A stretch of 64,000 nucleotides of DNA from Ignavibacteriota bacterium (lineage in GTDB: Bacteria; Bacteroidota; Ignavibacteria; Ignavibacteriales; Melioribacteraceae). Position 1 is the stretch's first letter. Each line of letters opens with the position of its first letter. The stretch covers positions 1 through 64,000 of the forward strand of contig JABFGH010000007.1 in NCBI GenBank assembly GCA_013112585.1. The letters are read 5' to 3'. Both the position numbers and the translations under genes were made by a program. Below, piece after piece: positions 27,933 through 37,475 of this stretch. Under the pieces are notes generated by a model that was given only the letters and a program-made list of their open reading frames with translations, was not told the DNA's origin and did no database searches.

Positions 27933-30900
27933 ATGAATATGAAAAACGTGTTAACAAAAATAGTAATGATGATTTTTTGTATTGCGATCAGCAGTGCAGC
28001 CGTTCACTCATCGGAGCCGGAATATAATTTTACGAACATAGGCATCGAAGATGGTTTATCGCAGAGCACAATATTTGATATTGTGCAGGATAGTAAAAGC
28101 TTTATGTGGTTTGCAACCAATAACGGTTTAAACAGGTATGATGGCTACAACTTTAAAGTTTATACATCCTCTGCTTTCGATACAAATTCTATTTCGGATA
28201 ATGGGGTTACTGCACTATACAAAGATAGTGATGGTGTAATGTGGGCAGGCACTAAGCAAGGTGTGCTTAATAAGTATGATTACAGATCCGATAACTTTGA
28301 AAGATTTTACTTTGATACAGACACCCTGAAGAATAAATTAAACGAAAAACTTTATAGTGAATCATTGATTGCATTTGCACGTAACAGCAGCAGTACAATT
28401 TCAGCTATTGAAGAAGATTCGGATGGGAATTTATGGATTGGTACCTGGGGCGACGGAATAATTAAGTTTAATAAATCTACCGGAAACTGGAGAAGAATTT
28501 TTGCTGCACAGAAAAAAGATAATCAGTTGAGCAGCAATAGGGTAGTTAAACTATTAGTTGATAGCGAGGATGTAGTTTGGGTGGGAACATTCGGTAAAGG
28601 TGTAAATAGATTAAAAAGTATTGGAAGCGATTCATTAAAAATTGATTTTTTTCAATTCAATAGAAGTGACCTTAATAGTCTAAGCAGCAATAATGTTATT
28701 TCTATTTTTGAAGATTCTTTCGGCAATATTTGGATTGGCACTTTTGGTTATGGTTTGAATAAACTGCCTGCCAACGAAAGGAATAGAGCGGCATCTAAAG
28801 TAAAGTTTAAAAAGTTTTACTTTACAAGAGGCAACAGTTTAAGCAGCAACACAATAATTGATATTACCGAGGACAAAGAAAAATATTTATGGATAGCAAC
28901 TATAGGCGGCGGGCTGGATCGGTTAGACCCAACTACAGAAAAATTTATAAACTTTAAGTATGATCCTTTAAATAAAAATTCAATTTATGATAACGATCTT
29001 TTATCGCTCCATTTTGATAAGTCGGGTATATTGTGGATTGGTACACATTTAGGAGCGGGTATTAGTAAACTTAAAAAGAGTAGTAGAAATTTCAAGCATA
29101 TGATTTCTGAGCCGGGCAATGAAAAGAGTTTAAGTGATTATGTGGTTTGGGCAATTTACCAAGATGCTGAAGATATACTTTGGGTCGGTACTTACCGCGG
29201 TGGACTGAATAGAATTGATAGAGAGAAAAATGAGTTTAAAGTTTTTAAACGAGATCCTTTAAATCAAAAAACAATTAGTGATAATCACATACGCTCAATT
29301 GCCGAGGACAAATACGGTTTTCTATGGATCGGTACTTTCAGCGGCGGATTAAACAAGTTTAACAAATCAACCGGTGAGGTAAAAAGATATCAGTATAATC
29401 CGAATGATAAATTTTCATTAGCATCAAATCAAATTCAATCTATTTACATTGATGAGGATGAAATAGCCTGGATTGCCGCTTACGGCGGGGGCTTATGCAG
29501 CTTTGATACCCGCAGCCCGATAAATGAAAAAATTAAATTTAACAGGTATCAGAATATCCCAAATGATGAAAACTCACTCGGAGATAATAGAGTTTATCAT
29601 ATAATTGAAAGCTCTAATGGTAAACTATGGCTTGCTACTCACGGCGGCGTATCGGTTTTCGATAAACAAGAAAAAACATTTGAAAATTACACTCATGATC
29701 CATTAGATTTTTCAACAATTGCCGCCGATAAAAATATGAGTGTTATTGAAGACAGCTATCAAAATATTTGGACGGGTTCTTACGGCGGGGGATTAAATAA
29801 ATTTGATAACGATACGAAAACATTTCTACGATATTCCGAAATGGGCAAGTTTCCCAGTGATGCTATTTACGGAATGCTTGAGGATGATTCGAAAAATTTA
29901 TGGATCAGTTCTGACGACGGGCTTTTTAAGTTTTCTATTGATGATGAATATACCGTTCATTATAAAACTTCCGATGGATTGCAGAGCCGTGAATTTAGCG
30001 GCGGTGCATATTTGAAAAACAAAAATGGCGAAATGTTCTTCGGCGGTATAAACGGTTTGAATTATTTTTTCCCCGACAGTATTAAAGATAACAGCTATAT
30101 ACCAGATGTAAGAATAACTTCAATTAAAATTTTTGATGATGAAGTTAGCGGTGAACCGGATGAATTAACGCTCTCTTACAATGATAATTTTTTCTCAATT
30201 GAATTTACATCACTCGATTATACTAGTCCAAGCGAAAATCAATATTCATATATGTTAAGCGGATTGGAATCCGATTGGCGGTTTACTAATGCAAGAAATA
30301 GAAAAGTGTTTTATACTAATCTGCAGCCCGGTGAATACATATTTAAAGTACGCGGAACAAATAGTGACGGAGTTTGGAATAACGAGGGCGATCAAGTAAA
30401 AATAACTATTCTCCCCCCTTTCTGGATGACATGGTGGTTTATTGCCGCTATTATTGTTCTTTCCGCTATATTGCTTTATTATATTTTTACTTTAAGGTAT
30501 AGACAATTATTGGCAATTGAAAAATTAAAAACCAAATTAGCCGCTGATTTACATGATAACGTCGGCGCCGGATTAACTGAAATTGCTATACTTACAGAGT
30601 TAGCAACTAATGAACTTGGAGAAAAGAAACAGAGTAATAATGATAAGCTGAATAAAATCAGTGATAAGGCAAGAGTGCTTGTTGATAATATGAGTGATAT
30701 TGTTTGGGTTGTAAATCCTAAGCGCGATTCCCTATACGATTTGATAGTAAGGTTAAAAGAATCATACAGAGATTTTCTTTCTTCACTCGGTATATCATTA
30801 AAGACGAATGATTTAAATAGATTGTCAGAAATAAAACTTCCTATGGATTATAAGCAGAATTTATTTTTAATTTTTAAGGAAGCAATTCATAATGCTATAA

Positions 30901-31157
30901 AACACAGCGAGTGTAAAAATATATTTTTAGAAGTTTTAGTTAAGGGTGATGAACTTGAAATGTCCCTTAAAGATGACGGAATTGGAATGGAGAAAATAGG
31001 GTCGGTAACCGGAGAAGGAATAAGAAATATACATAACAGAGCTGCATTAATTGGCGGTTCGTTAAAATGGTATTCCAACTTAAACGAGGGAACCACCTTA
31101 GTTTTTGTCGGTAAAATTAATCGTGCAAACAAAATTAGATTATTATTAAGGTATTAA
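27933..31157 (+). CDS. Propeller-type (Reg_prop/Y_Y_Y) sensor histidine kinase
   Basis: 1074 residues. A signal sequence (~1-26) is followed by some 12-14 two-component-regulator propeller repeats with the core WIGT.GGGLN (residues ~35-700), forming two periplasmic beta-propellers. A Y_Y_Y domain (~735-825, ending QPGEYIFKVRGTNSDG) precedes a transmembrane helix (~836-857, WWFIAAIIVLSAILLYYI). The kinase core is HisKA_3 type with His near residue 874 (AADLHDNVGAGLTE) and HATPase motifs. There is no fused receiver or AraC domain, unlike Bacteroides hybrid systems; the receiver is the next gene, 8 bp downstream. ATG 27939 is an alternative start. Confidence 0.92.
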   Translation: MNMKNVLTKIVMMIFCIAISSAAVHSSEPEYNFTNIGIEDGLSQSTIFDIVQDSKSFMWFATNNGLNRYDGYNFKVYTSSAFDTNSISDNGVTALYKDSDGVMWAGTKQGVLNKYDYRSDNFERFYFDTDTLKNKLNEKLYSESLIAFARNSSSTISAIEEDSDGNLWIGTWGDGIIKFNKSTGNWRRIFAAQKKDNQLSSNRVVKLLVDSEDVVWVGTFGKGVNRLKSIGSDSLKIDFFQFNRSDLNSLSSNNVISIFEDSFGNIWIGTFGYGLNKLPANERNRAASKVKFKKFYFTRGNSLSSNTIIDITEDKEKYLWIATIGGGLDRLDPTTEKFINFKYDPLNKNSIYDNDLLSLHFDKSGILWIGTHLGAGISKLKKSSRNFKHMISEPGNEKSLSDYVVWAIYQDAEDILWVGTYRGGLNRIDREKNEFKVFKRDPLNQKTISDNHIRSIAEDKYGFLWIGTFSGGLNKFNKSTGEVKRYQYNPNDKFSLASNQIQSIYIDEDEIAWIAAYGGGLCSFDTRSPINEKIKFNRYQNIPNDENSLGDNRVYHIIESSNGKLWLATHGGVSVFDKQEKTFENYTHDPLDFSTIAADKNMSVIEDSYQNIWTGSYGGGLNKFDNDTKTFLRYSEMGKFPSDAIYGMLEDDSKNLWISSDDGLFKFSIDDEYTVHYKTSDGLQSREFSGGAYLKNKNGEMFFGGINGLNYFFPDSIKDNSYIPDVRITSIKIFDDEVSGEPDELTLSYNDNFFSIEFTSLDYTSPSENQYSYMLSGLESDWRFTNARNRKVFYTNLQPGEYIFKVRGTNSDGVWNNEGDQVKITILPPFWMTWWFIAAIIVLSAILLYYIFTLRYRQLLAIEKLKTKLAADLHDNVGAGLTEIAILTELATNELGEKKQSNNDKLNKISDKARVLVDNMSDIVWVVNPKRDSLYDLIVRLKESYRDFLSSLGISLKTNDLNRLSEIKLPMDYKQNLFLIFKEAIHNAIKHSECKNIFLEVLVKGDELEMSLKDDGIGMEKIGSVTGEGIRNIHNRAALIGGSLKWYSNLNEGTTLVFVGKINRANKIRLLLRY

Positions 31158-31164
31158 AAAAAAT

Positions 31165-31803
31165 ATGGTAAATGTAGCAATAATAGAAGACAACAATACA
31201 ATACGAGAAGGATTAGCAGCACTGATTAATGGCACAACCGATTATCAGTGTATTGGTGCATTCCCGGAATGCGAAACTTTTTTAGAAAAGCTGCCTGACT
31301 TAAATGTTGATGTGGCATTGATGGATATTCAGCTTCCGGGAATCAGCGGAATTGAAGGAGTAAAAGAAGCAAAAAAAATTGATCCCAACATAAATATTTT
31401 GATGCTTACAATTTACGAGGAAAGTAATGTTGTATTTGAGGCACTGTGCGCCGGAGCCTGCGGTTACCTTGTTAAAAAAACACCCCCTTCAAGGCTGCTC
31501 GATGCAATAAGAGAAGTACACGAAGGCGGATCTCCGATGAGTTCTCACATTGCACGTCAAGTTATTAATGTATTTCAAGAAATGAAAACTCCTAAGAAAG
31601 ATGATTCAGAATACCTGCTATCAGAAAGAGAAACCCAGGTACTATTCTTTTTAGGTGAAGGAAATAACTATCAGCAAATTGCAGATGAACTTTTTATCAG
31701 CGTTGATACAGTGAGGCATCATATAAGAAATATTTATAAAAAACTTCACGTACATTCACAATCCGAAGCAGTAGCTAAAGCAATTCGTAAAGGTTTAATT
31801 TAG
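31165..31803 (+). CDS. NarL/LuxR-family response regulator
   Basis: 212 residues: receiver at 1-120 with acceptor Asp near 54 (ALMDIQLPG) and conserved switch residues (LMLTIYEE, LVKKTPP); LuxR helix-turn-helix at ~150-210 (LSERETQVLFFLGEGNNYQQ, then VRHHIRNIYKKLHVHS). It is the obvious partner of the HisKA_3 propeller kinase encoded immediately upstream. Likely targets include the divergent TonB-receptor operon, but that is inference from position. Confidence 0.93.
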   Translation: MVNVAIIEDNNTIREGLAALINGTTDYQCIGAFPECETFLEKLPDLNVDVALMDIQLPGISGIEGVKEAKKIDPNINILMLTIYEESNVVFEALCAGACGYLVKKTPPSRLLDAIREVHEGGSPMSSHIARQVINVFQEMKTPKKDDSEYLLSERETQVLFFLGEGNNYQQIADELFISVDTVRHHIRNIYKKLHVHSQSEAVAKAIRKGLI

Positions 31804-32078
31804 CTTACCAACCGCATATATATGCAGTTCCCATTTAATACCTGATTAAAAACAACACAAAACCACACGTATATGCAGTTGAATAGGCTGTAATAATTAT
31901 CTATTTAGATTTTAGGATTTAGACGCTGCAGCAATAATTTTCTTACAGCAAAATTTTAGCATAAAAGCTGATTAAAATTTTGGGGGAGCAGCTTCGAAAA
32001 ACAGCAGTTTAGTTTTGAATAATGATCTTTAAAATTTGAATTTACTTTAACCAATAACAAAAACTATTTGGGGGATGT
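31804..32078. promoter_or_regulatory. Spacer with repeated atatgcagtt words and a 10-bp inverted repeat
   Basis: gcatatatatgcagtt near 31813 and cgtatatgcagtt near 31869 form a spaced direct repeat, the first part itself palindromic. Further down, caaaatttta (31949-31958) and taaaattttg (31973-31982) form a perfect 10-bp inverted repeat about 100 bp before the small gene at 32079. These could be operator sites or an RNA hairpin; no T-run follows. Confidence 0.4.
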
Positions 32079-32330
32079 ATGAGAGACATTAAGTTACACC
32101 CTGGCGACAACCCGATATCAGAATTAATTAGTGATGATATCTACGATCTTTTAGATGAAAGAGGTCTTATTGATCACAAGTCATTAAGGGACTACAAAAT
32201 AAGATCAAAATTCAAAACACTGCGTGCTTCAAAATTTAGTGCAGGCGATGCAATCGATCTTATTAGAGAAGAGTATCCTTATCTGCAATTTGATACAATT
32301 AGAAAAATAGTTTACGCTAGCAGAAAGTAA
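32079..32330 (+). CDS. Small hypothetical protein with strong translation signal
   Basis: 83 residues, mixed charge, predicted mostly helical (ISELISDDIYDLLDERGL, then AGDAIDLIREEYPYL). The GGGGG-ATGT ribosome-binding region directly before ATG and a good terminator after the stop (32376-32414) show an independent single-gene unit. No signal peptide, no cysteines, no motif I recognise. The DDIYDLLDERGLID start resembles small adaptor or DNA-associated proteins only loosely, so I do not assign a function. Confidence 0.8.
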   Translation: MRDIKLHPGDNPISELISDDIYDLLDERGLIDHKSLRDYKIRSKFKTLRASKFSAGDAIDLIREEYPYLQFDTIRKIVYASRK

Positions 32331-32375
32331 TTTTCATAAAATAGTTTCCTTTGATTGTGGTAAATAGAGTGTTCG

Positions 32376-32414
32376 AAAACCCCATGAGATTTTCTTGTGG
32401 GGTTTTTGTTTTTA
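32376..32414 (+). terminator. Rho-independent terminator of the 83-residue gene
   Basis: Stem aaacccca (32377-32384) pairs with tggggttt (from 32398) around an 13-base loop, followed by a T-rich tail. Confidence 0.85.
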
Positions 32415-32463
32415 AAGTGAGATTTTAATTCAAAGTTATTTAAACGATGTTTCTAAATTTTTT

Positions 32464-32595
32464 ACACACCCCTAAATCCCCTCTCGAGAGGGGACTTTTT
32501 GTATTGAATTGGTTAGTGTCTGCTCATAATCGGAATTATCATATCGTCAATCATATTATTTTTTCCCCTCTTGAGAGGGGATTAAAGGGGTGTGT
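32464..32595. repeat. MITE-like pair of inverted 'cccctctcgagagggg' elements
   Basis: The left arm (32464-32494) begins acacacccctaaat and ends in the palindrome cccctctcgagagggg. The right arm (32564-32595) is its imperfect reverse complement (cccctcttgagagggg, then attaaaggggtgtgt). The ~69-bp centre is AT-rich and has no gene. The ~132-bp unit has the shape of a miniature inverted-repeat element. A related ccctctcc/ggagaggg stem occurs inside a coding region at 42304-42347. A frame at 32447-32653 reads SPLERGL twice purely because of the repeat. Confidence 0.75.
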
Positions 32596-32660
32596 TCCGT
32601 TGTTTATTTTTGTTAAGGCAATAAATACTCCAACATCAACAAGCAATTGTTAAGAAGAAT

Positions 32661-32710
32661 AAAAAAGCCGGACCTTCCTGCCATTAGGCAGGTTTTAAGT
32701 CCGGCTTTTC
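32661..32710 (-). terminator. Strong two-tier terminator (probably bidirectional)
   Basis: Outer stem gccggac (32667-32673) with gtccggc (32699-32705); inner stem cctgcc/ggcagg. A-run on the left and T-run on the right allow termination in both directions. On the minus strand it ends the M36 peptidase gene. The inner stem is the same cctgcc word used by the dispersed palindromes. Confidence 0.85.
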
Positions 32711-32720
32711 TAAATCTTTC

Positions 32721-32765
32721 TACTAACTACTAAATTCTAACTCCTAACTCCTAACTCCTAACTAC
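32721..32765. repeat. Heptamer tandem array (ctaactc)n
   Basis: Imperfect then perfect heptamers (ctaactcctaactcctaact core) running up to the stop codon of the minus-strand M36 gene. Confidence 0.8.
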
Positions 32766-35761
32766 TTCATTAACATCATTTTCTTTGATGAAACAAAGTT
32801 TGTTCCGTCAACACCAATTGCTTCAATTGTGTAGAAGTAAACACCGCTTGAAAGATTCGAGGCGTTGAAATCGATTCTTTGATTTCCTGCAGCAAAATCA
32901 CTGTTTGCTATCTGAGCAACTCTTTCACCTAATGTGTTAAATAGATTAATTGTTACTTTAGATTCAACTGGTAATCCGAATTTAATTGTTGTTGATGGGT
33001 TAAACGGATTGGGATAATTTTGTGAAATTGAGAAATCCGCTGGAATGTTTAAGTCAACTTCAACTACATTTGAATAGCTGTAGCTTCCGTCAAAATCAAT
33101 TTGCTTTAATCTATAATAAGCGTTTGAAGAATTAACTTTTGTATCAACGTAACTATAGTTTGAAGTTTTTGCAGTAGTTCCGTTGCCATCAACAAACGAT
33201 ATTGAATTAAAGTTTACATTATCAACGCTTTTTTCAATTGAGAATCCTGAGTTGTTTGTTTCAGTTGCGGTAGTCCACTCAAGTTGCACTGTGCCGTTTA
33301 CAAGCGATGCGCTAAATCCCGTAAGCTCAACCGGCACTACTCCTGTTTCACCAAAGACTGCAATGTTATCAACAACCCACCACCAGTCCCAGCCGGGCTG
33401 AATTGAAACGATTCTTATCCAAACAGTTGCTTGACTGTCAGCTTCAGCAGATAAGTCAACAATCTCATGCATTTCTCTTACTGAAGACCCATTGTAAAGA
33501 AGTTTAGTTATCCAGTTCACACTATCTGTACTAACTTCAACTTTGCAAATATCATCAGAATCGAGCGCTCTAAAATCAGAATCAAACTCGAGCAGCACAT
33601 TTGACCAGTCAGATAAATTTAACGGGGTACTTAGAGTGGCAGTTGATAAAAATGTTGTGCTGCTTCCTGCTTCATCCGAATCAGCTGCTAATAAGCTGCC
33701 CGATGCTGTAAGCGGCAAAGTGTAGGAATTTGGAAATGGCGGTGATAAAACTTCCCAAACTGCAGATCCGCCATCATTGGTAATTGTCCAATTACCGGCA
33801 CCGCTTTCAAAATCATCCATCCAAACCAGCATATCTGACCTAGCTTTAATGTAGGCTGTTTTTGTTGTTGTAAGAATATTCGTTCCATCACCGGCAGTTA
33901 AGCTTACATCATAAACTCCTGCTGATGTATAAACAAAAGTTGGGTTTTCAACTGCTGCATCTTCATTGCCGTCACCATCTAAATCCCACGACCATGAGGT
34001 AATCGGACCTTCAATAGAACTGGAAAGGTCAGTAAAGTTTACAGTCAAAGGAATACCGCCAACAGTAACATCAGCTTCAAAATCTACAGTTAACGGACCG
34101 GAAACATAACCGCGTGCCTGGAATACCGAATAAATATCAGGTAAATGTGCACCGGCAAATAAATCTGTATCTGCTTGAATAAAAGCATTTGCAGCATCTT
34201 CCTGACTTGAACTACCGTTAAGCATTGATAATGCTTCTAAAAATAATTCATCTGTTGTTTCACGTCCGATCAGATCCCAAACCTGCATTAAGGAAGAAGC
34301 CCAAATTTGTCCGTCTGTGTGAATTTGCCCAACTAAACCACCTGGATAAAGAGCCGCATAGTTAGTAAGTCTTCCATTCCAAAATTCGTTATGACCATCC
34401 CATGGGAATGACCAATTGTATTCAGGATCAGCAGAAGTAAAATTAGTTACACTTCTTAGATACGACATAGCCCAGTAGTCGCCGCTTCCTTCGCTTAATC
34501 CGTCAACTTGAGATAATGCTCCGTTTGTTACCCAGTCATGCAAACCATGACCAAGTTCATGAAGCACGACAAACAAATCTTCAGCATCATCAACACCGCC
34601 GTCGCCGAATGCAACTTCACCTGTGCTGCTTATGTAGTGTGAGTTATCGGCACCGCCTAATCCATGAGGATCAACTCTTACACCGCCGGAATATTGAAAC
34701 GGCATAAGTGTGAAATTCAATGTTTCATTAATGTAGCGCATTGATTGATCGATATGAAAATAGCAGTTAACTGCTTCAAAAGCGCTCTGGCTTCTCGTGA
34801 AGTGAAAGTTCGCACTATCTTGTTCATAAAGCCCTGTAAATGGAGATTCAGAATCAACTATTTGAGCGTATGGACCAACAAGTTTGTAAGTGCTTCCATC
34901 AAGGGTAACATCCAGCAAATCACGCTGAACAGTATGAGCAAATAATGAATCTGAATCAGCATCACCCGCATCTGAAAAACCGGGATCGCCGTAACTTGCT
35001 GTGGAACTGGTTATTGGATCGGGATCAAATAACCAGCCGCTTGCAGTTGCTGTTTGTGTGCTGTGTGCACCGCCGCTGTAGTGAGATTTATCTTCTGCCT
35101 TTAAAATTGTTCCGGTTTCAGCATCAATATAAAATTCCCAATCGCCGATATTTTTTTCAGCAGGTACTAAATTTACTTTATTAACAAAATATGATTTACC
35201 GCCATTGTAAAAGACCACAATTTCGGATTTTTCAAAATTTACCCTTCCGCTTAATTCAATATGCCGGCGGGCTGTTTCAAGCGCAGCGCTTTCAGCAATT
35301 GAAATTGAATTTGTAATATCAATATTTGGTTTATATCCATTCATTACAAAAACAATGTTATTCTTTCGGTTAATGCTTACGGTTATTACTGCACCATCCA
35401 CCGGGTAATTATCATAATATTGCTGAAATCTAACACGGTAACCTGCGCGGGTTTCTCTTTCGGATAGATAACGTAAGTCATCCAACTGCGGCTTTAATCC
35501 TAGCTGCGTATGGTTTTCCTGTAAATATGCCAGAGCCATTTTTTCGGGCGTACTGTAGGAAACAGGATAGTTTATATTATAGAGTGCAACGGGAATATTT
35601 AAATCTAAATCGTAACGAATACTGCCTTTAGTAATAAAATTTGATTGTGAGGCAGGCAGAATTTCCAATTGCTTGTGCTCGTAAGGTTTTTCTTTTTGAG
35701 CATTGATTGAGGTAATAAAAATTAGAGAAAATGTTAAAACGAATAGGAACACTTTTTTCAC
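32762..35761 (-). CDS. Secreted M36 (fungalysin-type) metallopeptidase with PKD and T9SS sorting domains
   Basis: 999 residues from a GTG start with GGAGAA upstream. Signal peptide ~1-22; FTP/pro-domain ~30-215. The catalytic domain has the zinc motif HELGHGLHDW near residues 398-407 and the third ligand/Glu region LSEGSGDYWA about 20 residues later. A PKD domain lies at ~560-645 (SWSWDLDGDGNED), followed by a jelly-roll-like region (~650-800), a discoidin/FN3-like part and a T9SS sorting domain starting near residue 915 (QNYPNPFNPSTTIKFGLP). It is an extracellular protease that is processed after T9SS export. The sorting-domain loop has normal length. It ends in a heptamer array and a strong terminator. 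Confidence 0.92.
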   Translation of the reverse strand: MKKVFLFVLTFSLIFITSINAQKEKPYEHKQLEILPASQSNFITKGSIRYDLDLNIPVALYNINYPVSYSTPEKMALAYLQENHTQLGLKPQLDDLRYLSERETRAGYRVRFQQYYDNYPVDGAVITVSINRKNNIVFVMNGYKPNIDITNSISIAESAALETARRHIELSGRVNFEKSEIVVFYNGGKSYFVNKVNLVPAEKNIGDWEFYIDAETGTILKAEDKSHYSGGAHSTQTATASGWLFDPDPITSSTASYGDPGFSDAGDADSDSLFAHTVQRDLLDVTLDGSTYKLVGPYAQIVDSESPFTGLYEQDSANFHFTRSQSAFEAVNCYFHIDQSMRYINETLNFTLMPFQYSGGVRVDPHGLGGADNSHYISSTGEVAFGDGGVDDAEDLFVVLHELGHGLHDWVTNGALSQVDGLSEGSGDYWAMSYLRSVTNFTSADPEYNWSFPWDGHNEFWNGRLTNYAALYPGGLVGQIHTDGQIWASSLMQVWDLIGRETTDELFLEALSMLNGSSSQEDAANAFIQADTDLFAGAHLPDIYSVFQARGYVSGPLTVDFEADVTVGGIPLTVNFTDLSSSIEGPITSWSWDLDGDGNEDAAVENPTFVYTSAGVYDVSLTAGDGTNILTTTKTAYIKARSDMLVWMDDFESGAGNWTITNDGGSAVWEVLSPPFPNSYTLPLTASGSLLAADSDEAGSSTTFLSTATLSTPLNLSDWSNVLLEFDSDFRALDSDDICKVEVSTDSVNWITKLLYNGSSVREMHEIVDLSAEADSQATVWIRIVSIQPGWDWWWVVDNIAVFGETGVVPVELTGFSASLVNGTVQLEWTTATETNNSGFSIEKSVDNVNFNSISFVDGNGTTAKTSNYSYVDTKVNSSNAYYRLKQIDFDGSYSYSNVVEVDLNIPADFSISQNYPNPFNPSTTIKFGLPVESKVTINLFNTLGERVAQIANSDFAAGNQRIDFNASNLSSGVYFYTIEAIGVDGTNFVSSKKMMLMK

Positions 35762-35903
35762 TTGGTTCTCCTTATTTAATAATTGGTTTGTGGTTAATAG
35801 CGGTACAAAATAATAAAAAATAAATGATTATTAAAATTAGAATATTAAAAATTAAATTAAGATAAAATTGAATGTATTTTGAACTCACTTTGCCCGGTAT
35901 ATT

Positions 35904-35930
35904 AAAAAGGCGGTTTAAAACCGCCTTTAT
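35904..35930 (-). terminator. Rho-independent terminator of the outer-membrane barrel gene
   Basis: Perfect palindrome aaaggcggttt-aaaaccgccttt spanning 35906-35928, with a T-run on the minus strand. It lies 18 bp after the stop of the gene at 35949-37268. Confidence 0.85.
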
Positions 35931-35948
35931 AAAATATATTATCAAAAA

Positions 35949-37268
35949 TTATGGAAGAGCGTAACCTGCCGATAGATAAGCAAATGTTCTAGCAGTTGCA
36001 CCGCCGCCGCCAAAGTTATTTAATCCTTGTCTTAAAACGTCTTCGTTAATTAAGGCATCAAGTGAAAAATCTCCGAAGCGGAAACCTAAGCCAACTGTAA
36101 CACCACGCTGAGATGGTCCATAAAAGCTAAAAACACTTTCTGTTATTGCATTTGGATCAGTTCCGGTAGGTGTACTTGCCTCAAGTGTTGTTGAACCGGT
36201 AATTGCAACATAACCAAGTCTTGCTACCAGCCAGTTTGTCATATTCCATTCTAAACCGATATTCCAAAGCGGAAATAGAAACGCACTGTTTGTAAGTTCA
36301 GGTGAAACATTTTCCACTGCAGGAGTTGTTAAACTTACTGATGATAAAGATGGACCGCCTGCAAGTAAAAAATCACCCACTTTGTAATTAAAGCCAATTC
36401 CAAAACCGATTAGCATTACAGAATTCAAATCGCTTGAAGTGCTGTTAGTACCTCCGCTATCGAATGAGCCGCTGATATTCATAAAAGTAACAAGCGGAAC
36501 AACAGATACTTTTTTGGAAAGTGCATAAAAGGCTCTCACATTTGCAAGTATAACTGTTTGGCTGGCTTCAATTGGACTTGCATTTGCAACAGGTGCTTGA
36601 TAAGATGCACTTGGAAGAATAAAAGAAACGCCTGCATCGATTAAAAATTTTCTGCTGATTTTATGAAGTATTCCGGCATTAAACCCAATTTGACTTGCCG
36701 AACCTTCAGTATTTGGTAAATTAGCAGGTGTTGCCGGCGGAATAATTTCTCTTGTTGATTTTGCGTATGCTACTCCAAAACCAAATGAAGTGTTGTTTAC
36801 AGAAAATGTTGCAAAAAGTTCTATGTTGTTATCCAAAGGAGTAACAGTACCGCCTGCGTTATTTACCGTTGATACAACTCCTGTAAAAGGAACACCGATC
36901 ACATTGTTGATATTTGTTCCGGGATCTACCAAAGAAATACCTAAACCGTTAAAATCATTTCTGGTCAGCATTCCACCAATGGTTAAGTTTTTATTTAATC
37001 TAAAACTTCCGGCAAAAAACTGTCCAAAACCTCCGGCAGCAAAAGCACCGTTATTTGAACCGATATCAAGAAAGACATAATCGTCGTAAACTGCTCCCCA
37101 TGCAGGGTTTACAGTTATGAAATAAGGGTCGGCAACAAACTGATTTGCACCCAAACCGGACACTCTTGCAAATCCCCCGGTTTTTTTAAGGTCTTTTTCC
37201 AACTGTGCATTTGTTGTGGAAATTATGAGTGTAGAAGTAATAAATAAAAAGATTAACTTTTTAAACAT
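35949..37268 (-). CDS. Outer-membrane beta-barrel protein (porin-like, family not identified)
   Basis: 439 residues with a signal peptide (~1-21, ending TTNAQ). The remainder alternates hydrophobic and small polar residues in many amphipathic strands (for example FAGSFRLNKNLTIGGMLT, KISRKFLIDAGVSFIL, GVTVGLGFRFGDFSLDALI), typical of a barrel of perhaps 12-14 strands. The early segment RVSGLGANQFVADPYFITVN resembles the start of FadL/OmpP1-like or PorV-like proteins, but I cannot place it firmly. GGAGG lies seven bases before the ATG. It is a single gene with its own terminator, divergent from the gene at 37476. Confidence 0.7.
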   Translation of the reverse strand: MFKKLIFLFITSTLIISTTNAQLEKDLKKTGGFARVSGLGANQFVADPYFITVNPAWGAVYDDYVFLDIGSNNGAFAAGGFGQFFAGSFRLNKNLTIGGMLTRNDFNGLGISLVDPGTNINNVIGVPFTGVVSTVNNAGGTVTPLDNNIELFATFSVNNTSFGFGVAYAKSTREIIPPATPANLPNTEGSASQIGFNAGILHKISRKFLIDAGVSFILPSASYQAPVANASPIEASQTVILANVRAFYALSKKVSVVPLVTFMNISGSFDSGGTNSTSSDLNSVMLIGFGIGFNYKVGDFLLAGGPSLSSVSLTTPAVENVSPELTNSAFLFPLWNIGLEWNMTNWLVARLGYVAITGSTTLEASTPTGTDPNAITESVFSFYGPSQRGVTVGLGFRFGDFSLDALINEDVLRQGLNNFGGGGATARTFAYLSAGYALP

Positions 37269-37475
37269 ACAGCCTCCTAATAAATTGATTGAAATAATAA
37301 CGGTTAATTTGTTATTATATAAACGATTATAATTATAATGGATGCAAAAATCAATAAAATAAAAGTAACTTTATTTAATTCAGTAATTTCATTTAGATAA
37401 TGCTTTTTTACAAAACTGCGTATTTTGCTGCAATATTTATAAACATAACTATTAAAGTTTTAAGGAAACCGATTT

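Noticed and set aside
32447-32653. 68-codon open frame reading SPLERGL twice
   Set aside because: The repeated peptide is a by-product of the inverted cccctctcgagagggg elements.
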